Shown piece after piece: positions 38,505-51,039 of a DNA stretch of 64,000 bases (the stretch's first letter is position 1; each line of letters begins with the position of its first letter). The translations under genes and the position numbers were made by a program. The stretch covers positions 558,420 to 622,419 of the forward strand of contig NOKP01000011.1 of NCBI GenBank assembly GCA_002682825.1, read 5' to 3'. Below the pieces are notes generated by a model that ran no database searches, was not told where the DNA came from, and worked only from the letters and a program-made list of their open reading frames with translations. The stretch comes from Neonectria sp. B-13. Lineage: Eukaryota > Ascomycota > Sordariomycetes > Hypocreales > Nectriaceae.

Positions 38505-41440
38505 ATGATGTTTTCATCCAAGAGGCCCCCAAGGGTCTTGGGTCTTATCCTCTCCGCCTTCGCCCTTCTCCCGGCTGTCCTTGCGCAGGAAAAGGTCTAC
38601 ATCAACGGGACCGGACTCGACGGCGTGTCTCGCAGCCTCGATGTCAGTCGATTCCCCGATCTCTACACCGGCGACTTCGCCGACTGCTTGAACGGCGAGA
38701 GCTTGTTCAATGTCACCAAGTTCGACACCGCATATTACAAGGACAACCTCACTGTTCTGTTCCACTTGAGTGGGAGCACCAACATCCGGGAAGACTCCCT
38801 CATGAGTACGTGATGAGAATCCTAGCTGAAGTTGACGTGTCTAACCCGCATCCAGTGCACATCTCCGTCGACGTGTATGGCGAAAATCGATTCAACAAAA
38901 CCTACGATCCGTGCAAGGGTAATATCACCAGTATGTGTCCCGTAAGTGCGGACAATCCGATACAAGCATTCGCCGTCATCCCGATTTCCGCCTCCGATGT
39001 CGAAGGAATCCCCTCTATCGCCTTGGGCATCCCCGACCTCGAAGGCTTCGCCCGCCTGCGCATCTTTTCAAACTCGACTCAAACCGAGATTGGCTGCTTC
39101 CAGGCTAGCCTGACAAACGGCCAGACATTCTCCCAGCCAAAAGCGATAGGGTCTATTTTGGGCGGCTTCGTCTTCGTGGCACTTCTTGCTTCCTTCGCAA
39201 CAGCAATTTACGGGCTGCGGATTCCGCATATGAGGATGCACTACGCCCACTCATTCTCCCTTCTCGTCATCTTTGAAACCTTCCAGTCCATTTTCTTCTT
39301 AGGTGCCCTGTCCGTGGACTGGCCAAAACTTCTCCCTGCTTGGTGGAGTAACTTCGCCTGGACCGCTGGTATGTTTGCCAGCGACAGCATGATCGACACC
39401 CTTGCCTCATTTGCCGGAATATCCGGAAACGCAAGCCAGGTCGGTGGTGCTGGACCGGTAACCATCAACAATGGCGGTGGCCTCACCCAGCAGATCTATG
39501 GAAGGTCTCTCAAGCTGAGGTCGGCTTTGGACTTGGCCCCGACACTCAACACGTTTACGCGCCGAGCCGAATACAATGCAAGCAACCCCTACGATTACAA
39601 TTGGGCTGGCGAACCTCGGAACCTTGGCATGCCACTTCCTGGTGACTTCACAGGCTTTGCAGGCACGCTATCCTTGGTCAACATACCCCAGAAAGACGCC
39701 TTCATCATAGGTCTGATCTGGCTGCTCGTCGCGCTTGGGGCTGTCATCTTGTTTGTCACGGCTATCAAGTTCATCTTGGATGTGTTGGTCAAATTGAAGC
39801 TGATCACGACGGATGGGTTCGACTACTTCCGCTCTCATTGGCTCGGGTACGTGGTATCAGGGCTGCTTCGAACTCTCTTCATCGCCTTCTTCACCATGAT
39901 GATGCTAACCACGTTTCAATTTTCTCTTGCCGCTGCCGCCGGCCCAACTGCTGTTGCCGCCATCGTTTTTATCGTGTTTCTTGGACTCGCGGGCTTCGCG
40001 GTATACGCATGCTTCGTTCGGTTACGTCATGGTAAATATGAAATTGCCCCCGACACTCTCCGGCTCGAGCAAGGCAAGCTTTTCAAAACGATTCCATTTG
40101 TGGCGGCAACGCGGGAGAGTTCGATTGGAGAGGAGGAGCAAGCAGAGAAGCCACGACTTTACGGGAGCATGCCCTTCTTCCGGATCAAGTTCACCGACAA
40201 CGACCCCAACAGGCCAAGCCCGAACGAGGATGTGGCCTATGTCAAGCGATTCGGTTGGCTTTCGGGTCGATACCGCCGTACGCGTTGGTGGTTCTTTGCG
40301 GCCTACCTCGGCTACCAATTCGTTCGGGCGTGCTTCATTGGAGGAGGTTCCCAGAACCCGCTGGCTCAGGTCTTTGGGCTCTTCGTCTTTGAAGTGTTTT
40401 CCTTGGTTGCCATCATCAAGTTGAAGCCCTTTGAGGGCGCTCGCAATACTGCGGTGGCGGTCTGGCTTCTATCCATTTCTAAGATCCTTACAACGGGTCT
40501 CGCCATTGCGTACCTACCGTCCTTCAACATCAGCCGTATTGCCGCAACCATCATCGGCCTTGTTATTCTGGTGGTTCAGGGTTTCCTCGCAATCGCGGTT
40601 TTGGTTCTCGTTGTACTTGGCACGATATCCACCTGGATGTCCCTGTCTCGCAACCGGGAAGAGTTCCCGGGGAGCCTCGACGGTTTGCGCATCCGCTACT
40701 TCGAGCACATAGAGGCTAGGGCGGGAGACCTACCCCTAAGTCCAAAGAAGGCAGAGGAGCCGGTGCCACTGACCCGAGGTTCATTCAACGTCAGAGAGGT
40801 ACGGCGCCATCCCAAGATCGAGGATGTGGAGACGTTCCCAAGCTTAGAAGGGTCCGAGGGGGATGTTGTTCCACAACGGAAGCCCTCACTCAACCCTCGA
40901 AGTCGGGCCAACAGTGCCAGCTCCAGATACTCGGTGAGCAGCTTGCCTCGCACTGGCCGCGTCCACCGAGCCTCGTGGACCGCCAAAGACTTTGCGGACT
41001 GGGACGCCGATATGAACCGAGGCGACACGTCTCGGGTAAGCCGAGTGCGCAGCAGCTCCCTTCGGGTTCAATCTATGAACATGCAGGGAGGTCGACCCCC
41101 GATGACGCCAGCGAGGGAGTCGGCCGAATTTCCACGGATGAGCACCAACACGAGGGGATCGGGAGAGAAGGAGGTGATTGCAGAGAATACGATCCAAGAG
41201 GTGCAAGACACTCCCAGGAGGAGGCGAACTGTCAGCTTCGCCGACCACCACGAGCAAAGGTACTCAGGCTCCAACACGAGCGACAGCAGTACCAAGGTTG
41301 GGGAGACTGTTCCCGAGCAGACGGACGACAACAAATCGAAGGTCGAGGAGACATCGGAGAGAAATGATTCCCCCAGACGGAACATGGAGGGGGCGATTCC
41401 CGAAAACGACGAGGAGTCAACGTCGAATCCTAAGCTATAG
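38505..41440 (+). CDS. TRP-like/FLC family membrane protein with ML-like domain
   Basis: Two exons, 38505-38805 and 38856-41440, join as ATGA|TGCAC and give 961 aa. A signal peptide (LGLILSAFALLPAVLA) is followed by an ML-like lipid-binding domain (about 30-165) with several Asn-x-Thr/Ser sites and paired cysteines. Nine or so membrane helices (about 170-640) form the TRP-like domain. A long cytosolic tail (640-961) is rich in Ser, Arg and Glu with RRRRTVSFADHHEQR. Yeast FLC1-3 and S. pombe pkd2-type proteins act in FAD import to the ER, calcium homeostasis and cell wall integrity. Many possible phosphosites in the tail suggest kinase control (inference). Confidence 0.9.
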
Positions 41441-41848
41441 TGGACGACTGGCCAGCTCCGAACTCGACGACTTGAAAATTCCCATCAGTACTGCTCATTC
41501 ATCACATACCCCAGCGATCTTTTTTACACACCATGTCCAACGTCAAAGGTCTTGTCTCTGTTCGACAGCATGCATATTTTGGGCCTCTGTTTTCTCTTCC
41601 CCCTGAGCCTTCCGAACATGGTTCAGCGCGGGCGCACATGACTTTTCGTCTTCGGACATATATGAATTTGTAACTTGCTTGACGTAGCTGCCTCTCTGGC
41701 TGGTCCGACGGCGGCAGGGAGGTGGCTCTTTTTCCTTCTGGGCTATTGACATGTGATATGAACTACACTGGACAGACTAGAGGATACGCGACTCACGCGA
41801 GACAGCTAGGTTGTTAGAGAACTAGAAATTGGAGACCATTTACATAGG

Positions 41849-41882
<34 letters not shown>

Positions 41883-43278
41883 CACATACATTTCCTCGTT
41901 GTTGAGATTTCCTACATGCTGCTGTTGATGAGGTGGACGATGACGTAGTGGATGTTCTCATGCTTGCAGTTACGGGCTCTTGGGAACCGTAGCTCCCCTT
42001 GAAACTTGTAGTACGTAGTAGTGGCGGGAGTTTGGAGGTTTCAAGACGTTGTTTGAGATACTGGAGTTGCGAGGCGGGGCGGCGGACTCGTCGCCAGCGA
42101 CGGGATGATGATACGTGTAGAGGTTGGTAGCACAAGGTTGTCACCAGGTGGGGGGGAGTCGGAGTCAGACTTGGGAAATGTATCTAATCGGCAGTTGTAA
42201 TTTGGTCCCGAAAGTGCGAATCTGGGAGTGGGTGGGGGTAACATGGATCTGGACCTAGATCGGTATCACAGAACAGCCAGCCCTGTAACTTAGGTTTTAG
42301 CGGCGATTTGGAGGATCTGTAGCAGTACCGGGCCGGTACGAGACGGACGGCAAGCTTGACTTAGCGCACGGGAGCTAAATCCTGTTTCGGGACGGGCTGC
42401 GCCTTTGTTCAGTGTTGTACCTAAACTGCTTCGCGTTCAAATTACCACGGATGACGTTCCCATCCAAGGATGTGGAAAAATGCCCATCAACCCACTCGCC
42501 TAATATTGCCTGTTCTTGGTCCAGAGGCGTTCGGTGTTCGCGCCCGAAAGGAGGGGCGGGAGTCGGAGCACTGACGACATGGTGATATCCGTCGACAACC
42601 CTGCAGCCTCACCAGAACGAAAGCCACCGCCAACACCGACGCCGTAATTGCTTCCTTCCGACGGGACACAAGAGAAGAGGGCACCAACGGGGCTCGCTGA
42701 CGGGGCACCATCGCGTGCCCGAGTCTCGGTTTTGGCTGAGAGAACGAGGCGACGCCGTGTTGCCTGGTTCCGCGATTGGCCCACCTTCCGTCTTGCCCTG
42801 TCCGCACTTTGTTGCAGCCTCCGGACAAACTTCGTTCTGTGCCGTGTCTGTGGTAGAAAAAGCACCGAGCGTGGCGTGTACTGTATGTACGCCTTCTTCA
42901 GGGCAATTTTAGGTGTTCGCTCCGTCACACGGGGGGTGCATCTGACCTCTCTATCCTCGAGGGTTGCATTCTGGAGATGACTTCTTCGCCGTGTCTCTCC
43001 CAGCAGGGCTGAGTTACACCAGTCTGTGCTCGTATGACCCAAGGCAAAGCAAAGAAAGGTACAGGACCCAACATCCCGGTCTGTTGGATGCTGTCCGCAA
43101 AGGTTTGCTTGATATCAAGAACAGGCGCTCCCAGTAAGTCGGCAGTCTCTAGTCTCAGTCTCATAATCAGGCTCACCACTACAGCGTTTTGGACAACAAT
43201 CCACTTCCACTTCCTCTTTCACTTCAACCTTCACCTCACACCTCACATCTCACATCTCCCAGACAGCAAACGCTCGTC
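41441..43278. other. Spacer with CATA microsatellite
   Basis: A 1.8-kb gap. After the FLC-like 3'UTR a tetranucleotide microsatellite lies at 41849-41880. Overlapping minus ORFs (41806-43179) show no family features. The last 80 bases before the next ATG are a C/T/A-rich leader. Confidence 0.4.
41849..41880. repeat. (CATA)n microsatellite
   Basis: About seven tandem CATA units followed by TATATACACATACA. Confidence 0.85.
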
Positions 43279-45703
43279 ATGTCGGCCCAGAGCCTAGCAA
43301 AGGCCGTCGTCCATGGCCCCGTGCCTCCCCCCGAACCGCACGTTCGCCTTTCCCTTCAATGCGGCATCTGCAACGAGCCGTTCGTAATATACCAGGATAG
43401 GGTCTGTACCAGTATGTCGTTCACTCATGTTCCCTATGCCCCATCCCCAACAATACTCGCTCTGACATTGCCATTCTATCACAGTACGTGGCGACTGCCC
43501 ACAAAAGAACACCCGTAAAGGGCTGATGCGGAACTGGATCATCCATGCTGGGCCGGCAGAGAAGAATGACCACATCGACCATGATCCGCCGATGCGTCGT
43601 CTTGGCCGCATGCCCGGTCCCATCGCTGGCCGGAAATCCTTCTACGGAATTCCTTGTGACGAGCTCAGTTACTACAGTGCCCCGTTCTACAAGGAAAGAT
43701 ACAATCTTAAGCGTGAGTATTGGCTGCCCTAGATACCAGAGACCAGGGACCAGATCATTCATCCTCCTGTTCCCTCCAAACATCCGCCCTTCAGAGCTGA
43801 CTCGTGTAGTGCTCCAAAACAGCGAAAAGGAAGATCAATTTCTCACATGTTCCATGAAATCCTGCCCCATCTACCAGTCCAAGCCCGAGTCCGCCACAGT
43901 CCACTACGACTGCCTCGAGAGCCTCTACTGGTTGGATATATGCAACTACCTGTTCAAGCCGCTGTGGCAGCTGCTGGTCTGGCAAACGCCGTGGCGAGAC
44001 GCGCAGCCAAACTTCCTCCCCAAAAGGAAGATGACTTATACAGGCTTCGCCCGGGCCGCAAGGAAAGCCAATATGCCCTACCTGGAGAGATTGCCCCTGG
44101 AGATTGCGCATATGATCCGTGAATACTGCGAGGACGCTCCCTTCTGGACTCTTGTTCGATCTGCTGACATTTGTGCGGTCGTCAGTGACATGACAGAAAA
44201 TCATGACGAGTTTGTCCCGCTGGAAGCCGTTGGAGAATGGACCCGCGGTAGCAATTTACAGCAGGTGGAAACCTTGACTCCTCCGCGTTCCATTCGTATC
44301 ACCCTGGATTATCAGGGCATATATGAGATCGAAAGGTTCGAACAGGAGCCAGTGCCATTCGCAGCCAAGCCAGTGCAAAACAGGTCCTTCATCTTTGTTC
44401 AGCAGTCGAGCTCCAAGAATATTACCTTGCTCTTGAAGGTAACTATCGAGGTTCCCCTCTCTCCTAATGTTTTGATATATAGCTAATCGTCTCTAGAATG
44501 GCTTGGCACGCCTTATACTCCCCGAAGGCCACCCTGGATTTCCCGTTTGGGACACCCCTACGCCGCCTCATGCTCGCACCATCACCTCGACCATCGGTTC
44601 AGCCAAGATTCTCAATACGACCACTGTTCCATCCAGGAGATACCGGACTGCCGAAAAGAAAGTTGACCAGTCAAGAGTAATCCTCCGAAACTGTGGTATC
44701 TGCGGTGTTGATACGGTCCCAGCAACCCGTTTCCACGCCATTGACTTCAAGTCAGTCACGGGATTCACGTTTCTCTACACCGACCCGGCAGGCCTCCTGG
44801 CTATCCACGCACACACACCCGCGTCTCCAAACGTCGTGGTACCGAGTGGTGTGTCGGTGGACAACCTGCTCTATGTCTACCTGGCCATGCCACCCGGAGA
44901 GGAAATCCTCAAGATCACCACGCAAGTCGGGCCGCTCACTTATGCCAGGACCTCACCTCCACACTTCACAGTATGTAGTGTATGCTCCAAAGCCCCCATC
45001 CAGGTCGCTAACAAAGCAAAAGTTTCAGTTGAAGCTGGCCGGACCAGTCGTCATCGGGCCGAAGTACAGCAGCAGGTTTGATCGCATGGCCCTGTATTTC
45101 CCAACAGGCCTGGTCTACAATAGGACCGAGCTGGGACACGTCAACTTCCTCGCGGCATACTCGAAGATGCGGCCTGAAGAGGAGCATCCCCATTCAAGCC
45201 GGGCAACAGGCGATCTGAGCATGAAGCCTGATGTCAGCCTCGAACGGCTCCCGCCGTTGCCCGGAGAGATACCTTTCTTTTCCCGCGCCCCCCTCCGCAA
45301 CGTGGTACGCGTGAGAACGTTCTGCAAGCCTGGAGAAAACCGCGCTATTCGAGGCATCGTGCTGGACTACGTTAACGGCGCGCAACGGGTACTCGGCCAG
45401 TACAAGCGTGGCTGGACCCTACAGCTGAGCTACTCCAGGCCCAAGATGATTTGCCTAAGTCGGGGTTACACGTATCCCATCGAGACGGGCGGGATACCCT
45501 ACAACGACGCAGCCAGGGTAGAGTGCAGCTCCGTGATCAGCCATAGGCACAATAACGGTATGTGGGAGTGCCACCAGCTGGAAGGAATCATTGAGTTTTA
45601 CTACTCGAACGGTTCAGATCAGGGATTGAAGTTCAGGCGAGTGACGGGCGGAGAGACATGGCCATCGGATTTCCCCTCAAAGAGATCAGCAGACTCCATT
45701 TAG
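43279..45703 (+). CDS. Five-exon protein with Cys-rich N-terminus and F-box-like segment
   Basis: Exons 43279-43411, 43485-43712, 43810-44438, 44497-44970 and 45029-45703 join in frame to 712 aa. The N-terminus has CGIC (residues 28 and 31), C43 and GDC near 49, and exon 3 has CSMKSC; these could form a treble-clef-like metal site. At about 212-235 LERLPLEIAHMIREYC resembles an F-box opening, followed by WTLVRSADICAVV. After it comes a long beta-rich region with no named domain (FTFLYTDPAGLLAIHAH, LLYVYLAMPPGEEILKI). Such proteins form expanded, fast-evolving families in filamentous ascomycetes. An F-box would make it a possible SCF ubiquitin-ligase receptor, but this is inference from one short segment. 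Confidence 0.7.
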
Positions 45704-48700
45704 GGAGGCCTTGGGTCGAAATTGTTCTTTTTTCTTTATTCTTTTTCTTTTTTCAATGACTCGCTGGTTGTCCTTCGCTAGGTAGCCATTGGTGTTTACG
45801 TTTGATCAACAAGCTCTGAGTTTGGCATTTGGAGGGACAAGGGTGAATTCGGCCAAGATTGGACGAGAGCCGAACCTCACGGGTGTAGTTTTTATTTTAT
45901 TACGGCCTTCATCACCATGTATTTCCTTAGGTAGAAAGCAGAAAATCCTAGTCACTCTTTCAATGTGCTTTCAGATCCCCTTGGTCTCACAGTAGTGTGG
46001 TGGCATCGTGGACCAATTCTCTCCTAATCAACGAACAGTCCCATTGACTATGTTCTGAGTTACGATGGTGTTCCTCCAGCACACAGACAGTTGACCGGAT
46101 TCATTCTATCCCACTTCGCCATGCATTCATTTCCCCTTCTCGCTCCAGTGTGAAGACGTACTACGCATTACTCTATGGTAGACGAATAGTTGGTTTCATT
46201 GGCTATGAAGTGGTTCCTTGAGCGGACAGACAGTCTCATTGTTTCAACGCATTGGATTGTGATCCGGTTCCATCGGCATGAGAAAGCAAACATTACTCAC
46301 TGAGTCAATGGACATGCATGCATTCAGTCGAGGTGGAGATATGCAAGTAAGATTTCTCCTGAATCACGCGTTCAAACCCATTATTGCTTTCACCTGCATG
46401 AGACGTAGCAAACAAGTGCTATCCCGGTTGATGGACGTGCATTCAATCGAGATGGAGGCATGCAAGTAAGGTTTCTCCTGAATCGACCGTACAAACCCAT
46501 TTCTGCTGTCATCCGCATGAGACGCAGCAAACATGTTCGCCGAACTAGCGAATATGCACGCGATCGAGACCCATAGCAAGATGATCTTCGCCATGATTCA
46601 AATACGAAGTGTGCTTTCAACTCCGCCTCCATCCCGCGGGCGCCAGCATAGAGCAAACAGCAAGCATTCCCCGACCCGCCATCGCGAGGACACGCGGCAA
46701 ACGCTTGCCTGTCCGCAGTTTCAGGCTTCGAATCAACTCGCAACGATGGAGAGCAAACAACTCCACCTACGCAGCCAACCGGCCTTGGGTGGTCAGCAAT
46801 GAGGGCCAGACCGGGCGATGCGTGTTCCAGCCACGAGGCAGCGAACCGGTCTCCTGCAAAGTCGAGGCATCGTCATTGGTTCATTTGCGACACCAAGCTG
46901 CGTCCGCCTCGACTTGAGGCCCAAGTCCTTTCGGTAGACTCGACGAAGCAACTGTCTGTTTGTTGCCTTGGGGGTGGTTCGCTGCAGCTCAGCCGTGTCC
47001 GAAGACGTCAACGATATCTCCCCGGCGAGGGATTTCTTCCTGGTTCTCGTGCCCGCGGGCAAACTGCATTTCAGCTCGGTTATGATGTCCAGTAAGATGG
47101 AGTGAGCATCCTCGCATGACAGCGATCACCAGGCGGGCGACGGCTGGCTGCTGCTTCTAGGCTGGGCGGCGAGACGAAAGGGAGACGACGATATCATCTG
47201 TCGGCTGCATGACCGGTCAACTCGTCATATGGGTGTAATTCACAGCCCGTATCATCACGCCGACATGCCGCTTCCCGTCTCCTCAGCCAGCCAAACATCT
47301 CAACTGTCAGCCAAACACTCAACACGAAGTTGGAGACGGCATCGTGCAGCGGCTCGAGACATGGTCTGAGACGTGAGTCTTGAGAGGCAAGTTGATTGGT
47401 ACGTCGAGGCCACAGCATGAATGTCTCTCCTTCACGCACGAAATTTGCAAATAATTACGCCATCGACTGCATGAAATCGGAGCGCTAGCCTGGACTCATT
47501 GGTCCTGAGAGAGAGGCGGAGTTGTTTGAACCCTGTCGACAGTATCTCGATCGATGGACCGCCTTGGAGATCTGGGCATCTTGAGTTTTCGTTTCTTCTT
47601 TCAGCTGAACGGAAGGCGACATATTCGTGCTCGTCACACCCAAGGAAAGACATGGAGCGTGGAAGTGCAAGGCAAGGCGACACAAGGCGTCGAGATAGGG
47701 AATGGGGGGACTCAAGATTGCGTCAAGATGGCATCAGGTTTGTCTCCCGGGTCTGGTGACAACGAAGGGTGAGACACTGTGTGCACCCGCGAGAGTTGTC
47801 TCTTCCCCTCCGAGTCCACGCCAAGCCACCTCCCTTGCAGCCGTCGATCCCGAATATCACCTGCAGCCACCAAACCATCGTCACAACTTCCTCTGACCGG
47901 GTCCGTGGCTCGCCCGCAAGGGCGTGCGGACGCATGATACGTCCGAGCTTGAAAACCGAGGCGGGGATGAACTGCCGTGTCTCTGCCGCTTTGAGGCTAG
48001 CACTGCCGGGCCCGTGGCTGATACACCGTTCTTGGCCGCATGGTGGTTTAAGCCTATCTCGCTCAAGCATGGTCGCAGCGTTGGCGGGCCGGGCCTTTCT
48101 TGGTATGTCCGTCAGCGGGTTGCAAAAGCCAAAACCAACCGTCAACGAGACTAGGTTGCTTTGCACGAAGGAAACACGAGCAGTTGGTTCACGTCGTGCA
48201 GGGACTCAACTCCATCCAAGGTCTATCTCTCAGAAACTGTCCCACGCGGATCTATCTCACCAACCGGCTGAGGTCTGAGGGGGTCACGAGGAGAGTGGTA
48301 GGACGAAGCACGCAGCCGCAAGCCCTGTCTCCGTCTGACTCAACGCCGGAAGTCTGTCGTCCTTGATTTTGTTTGCCCGCCCGCAGCATAGTTGTCGCGT
48401 CAGAGAATATTGCTTTTTGCCTGTATGTATCCGTAGGTGTACCGTACAGTGTCCGTCAATTCATGCAAGCCCGGCCATTGAGACGTCGTGCTTGGAATGC
48501 TCTGGCAACTCCGGTGGCTTATTGTACGACGATGTCTACTGCGAACCCCGCACGCTGTTTGTGACTGATGCCTCTCATGTCAGCTGGTTGGCTGCGATTT
48601 GAAGCCAGACATGTATGTCTTGGACTCTGGGGAGGGGGGCCACGAAAACGAGGCTCCGAGCAAACAAACGCAGACAGCCGAGACGAAAACCGGGTTTGGG

Positions 48701-49706
48701 TCTCGACAATTCGGTGAGCATTGCTTTTGCCGGACTTGCAGAGGAAAACGACGAATCCGCAGTTGTCAGCGGTGGACCAGCAAACCTTGGCTGCGGTTGT
48801 TGTCTCAGACGCTCCCCCATCGACGTGAGAGTGAACGAAAAGCCGGAGTTTGACATGTCGCGCCTTCGCCTCGTGGCTTCGGTGGCTTCCGGGGTGTGGG
48901 GGACAGGAATTGTTTGTCTGTTTGGTGCGACACGCAGCCCGGAATGATGACCAGACTATTACCGTTTCCCAGTCATAGCTGCAGTGTCTCGGGGCGTTTT
49001 GTGAGCGCTTTTTGTTGCGTTTGCTGGGCGTTTGACGAGCGTTTGCTGGGTGGTTGACGGGTGGTTGGCGGGTGGCACAAACAATGCACCTTCGCACTGA
49101 TACCTGCGCAGAATGGCAAATTCCAGGCCAAACCCTCCCGTCCAATGTAGCACAACCGAATAGACGAGCCACCGCATCGCGGGAGGATGCTGTTTGTTTG
49201 CCTGTGGGAAACCGCCCCTCAGACGGGGGCGGGATGGGGAGATGAGCTGCGATGCAAGAGAACGGCGGCAAACACTCTCACAATTGCACTGTATTGTTCA
49301 CTGGGCTGCTGCCTTCTGCCTCTCGTTGCTCGAGAAATGATCAGGCATCTCCTCGTCGAGTCGACGAGTTTAAGAAGGGCCCAATTCCCCGGACTTGGTG
49401 TCGCTGGATCACCTCTCTCATCAAGTTCACGTTTCACCGACGAAGCTATCACACAGCGCATCCATCCAAACCTCGAGTCACCAAGCAACCGAGCACCTGG
49501 TAAGCCATTTCACCGCAGTCCCAGATCGCGCACCTCACCTTGCAAGCCGCTCGTTCTGCATCATCTTGCAACACCCCGCGTCTTTGTCTGGCAACTGGCT
49601 AACATCCGCAGTCTCACAGCAGCTCTGTCACTCCTCAGCCCAAGACCCAACCCACCGTTCCAACACACATCAGCGTTCCCCAATTCGCCCTGGAAAAAGC
49701 GACACA
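45704..49706. other. 4-kb gene-poor region
   Basis: There is no supportable gene. It contains a diverged 120-base tandem repeat (46276-46605) and scattered short ORFs on both strands. Around 49020-49075 the plus strand has GTTTGCTGGGCG/GTTTGCTGGGTG near-repeats. Confidence 0.4.
46276..46605. repeat. Diverged tandem repeat, period about 120 bases, about 2.7 copies
   Basis: Units start at 46276, 46396 and 46515 with GCATGAGA(A/CGT/CGC)AGCAAAC. Each continues through a conserved ATGCATTCAGTCGAG / GTGCATTCAATCGAG / ATGCACGCGATCGAG block and a GCAAGTAAGRTTTCTCCTGAATC block; the third copy is worn and partial. Confidence 0.75.
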
Positions 49707-51039
49707 ATGACCCAACTTCGTTCCACATCCTCCCCTCGGTCCTCCCCTCGGGCACAGTCCGAGCCTCGCATGGATTACAGATCCTCAGCTGAGTCTGAGT
49801 CTGAGACCGAAGACGAAGTTGAAGTCCACACTGATGACAAACAGGCCTCCGAGGCCAATGCCGATGCTGATGCTGCTGCTAAGGCTGAGGTGGAGTCCGG
49901 GTCTCAGGCCCGGGACAACGCCGACCATGGCGCCGGCCCCAGCTCCGCTCCCGGCCCTAGCTCCACTCCCGGCCCTAGCTCCACTCCCGGCCCCAGCTCC
50001 GGTGCTGGTCCCGCTCAGCCTCCCGTCAACCGCCGAGGCTACGACCAGCGCTATCCCGAATCGGCCATCAACAGACTGCCTGGGCAGGTCGCGACGATCC
50101 ACCATGTTAACGTTGAGCATCGCTGGCCTGGCCTAGCCTCCTCCTTTTTCTTCATGATCCCTCGGTCCACCGAGGATTGGCGCAAGACACTCGTCCACCC
50201 CCAAGAGGTCTCCGCCCTTTGTGCCCTCATGTGCCTGAAGCAACCCTTCCCCGGGTTCTGCCCCGAGGATGACTGGGCGTACTTCTTCAGTGCCGCTCTT
50301 ATCCAGCTGGCTGGTCTCAGGTTTATCCCGTCCGCCGCCTCATTGTTCTCCATCGTTATCGTTGCTACTTGCCACGTCGCTCTCATCGAGGGATGCTCCC
50401 GGGAGATTATCAACAAGACCCTCCGCACCTGCCTCATTCTGCGTGGTATTCCCAATGCCTATATCACTGACGAAGACGTTATCGACCTCCGCCTTGGTGT
50501 CCTTAATGGCATCGACTTCTTGGACGAGTGCGTCGCGGTCATCGGCCCCCGTGCCAATGAATACCCGCTTTTTGGTAAGTTTCCAAGCACTCCGCATTGT
50601 CGTAAACCGCATCACACAGTTGCTAACAGATGGGAACTAGCCACGGACTGCCTTTTTCTTTTCCAGAACTCCACCCCGCGCTGCTTTAACCGCCTTCTGA
50701 CTTCCGTCAACTCCCTCTGCCCGCCCGCCGAGAACATGAGTGCATCCCGCAACCTCGGAATCCCGGCCCTGGTCTTCCAGCTTCTCGGAGGCCACGGGGC
50801 TTATTGGGAGTAAGTCCAGCGCACTCTCATACATGTGGCATTGACTCAGCTAATCTGGTTGCAGCTACGAGGACGTCTCTGGAATCCTCCGATTCAATGG
50901 TGACGTGTGCCCCGTGTGCGATGTGTCTGAGCCTTCCTGCTGCGATGTCTTGGACAACCTGATGGCAGAGTACCCTAACCGACGCCGTGGCTACGAACAT
51001 CCCATGGCCCCGCCGAGAAGAACGCAGGGTCAGGTTTAA
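49707..51039 (+). CDS. Orphan protein with GPSS repeats and C-terminal Cys cluster
   Basis: Three exons, 49707-50574, 50641-50809 and 50865-51039, join in frame to 403 aa. The acidic Ser/Glu N-terminus is followed by a tandem Ala/Pro/Ser repeat at about 74-106 (PGPSST units). The folded core begins near GYDQRYPESAINRLPGQ and has hydrophobic stretches (FFSAALIQLAGLRF, ASLFSIVIVATCHVAL) that read as buried helices rather than a clear membrane pair. The C-terminus has DVCPVCDVSEPSCC (Cys 361, 364, 371 and 372), a possible metal site. I do not recognise the family. The start is the ATG of MTQLRSTSSP; the longer upstream frame is GC-rich leader. The introns GTAAGT...CTAG and GTAAGT...GCAG support a real gene. 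Confidence 0.65.
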
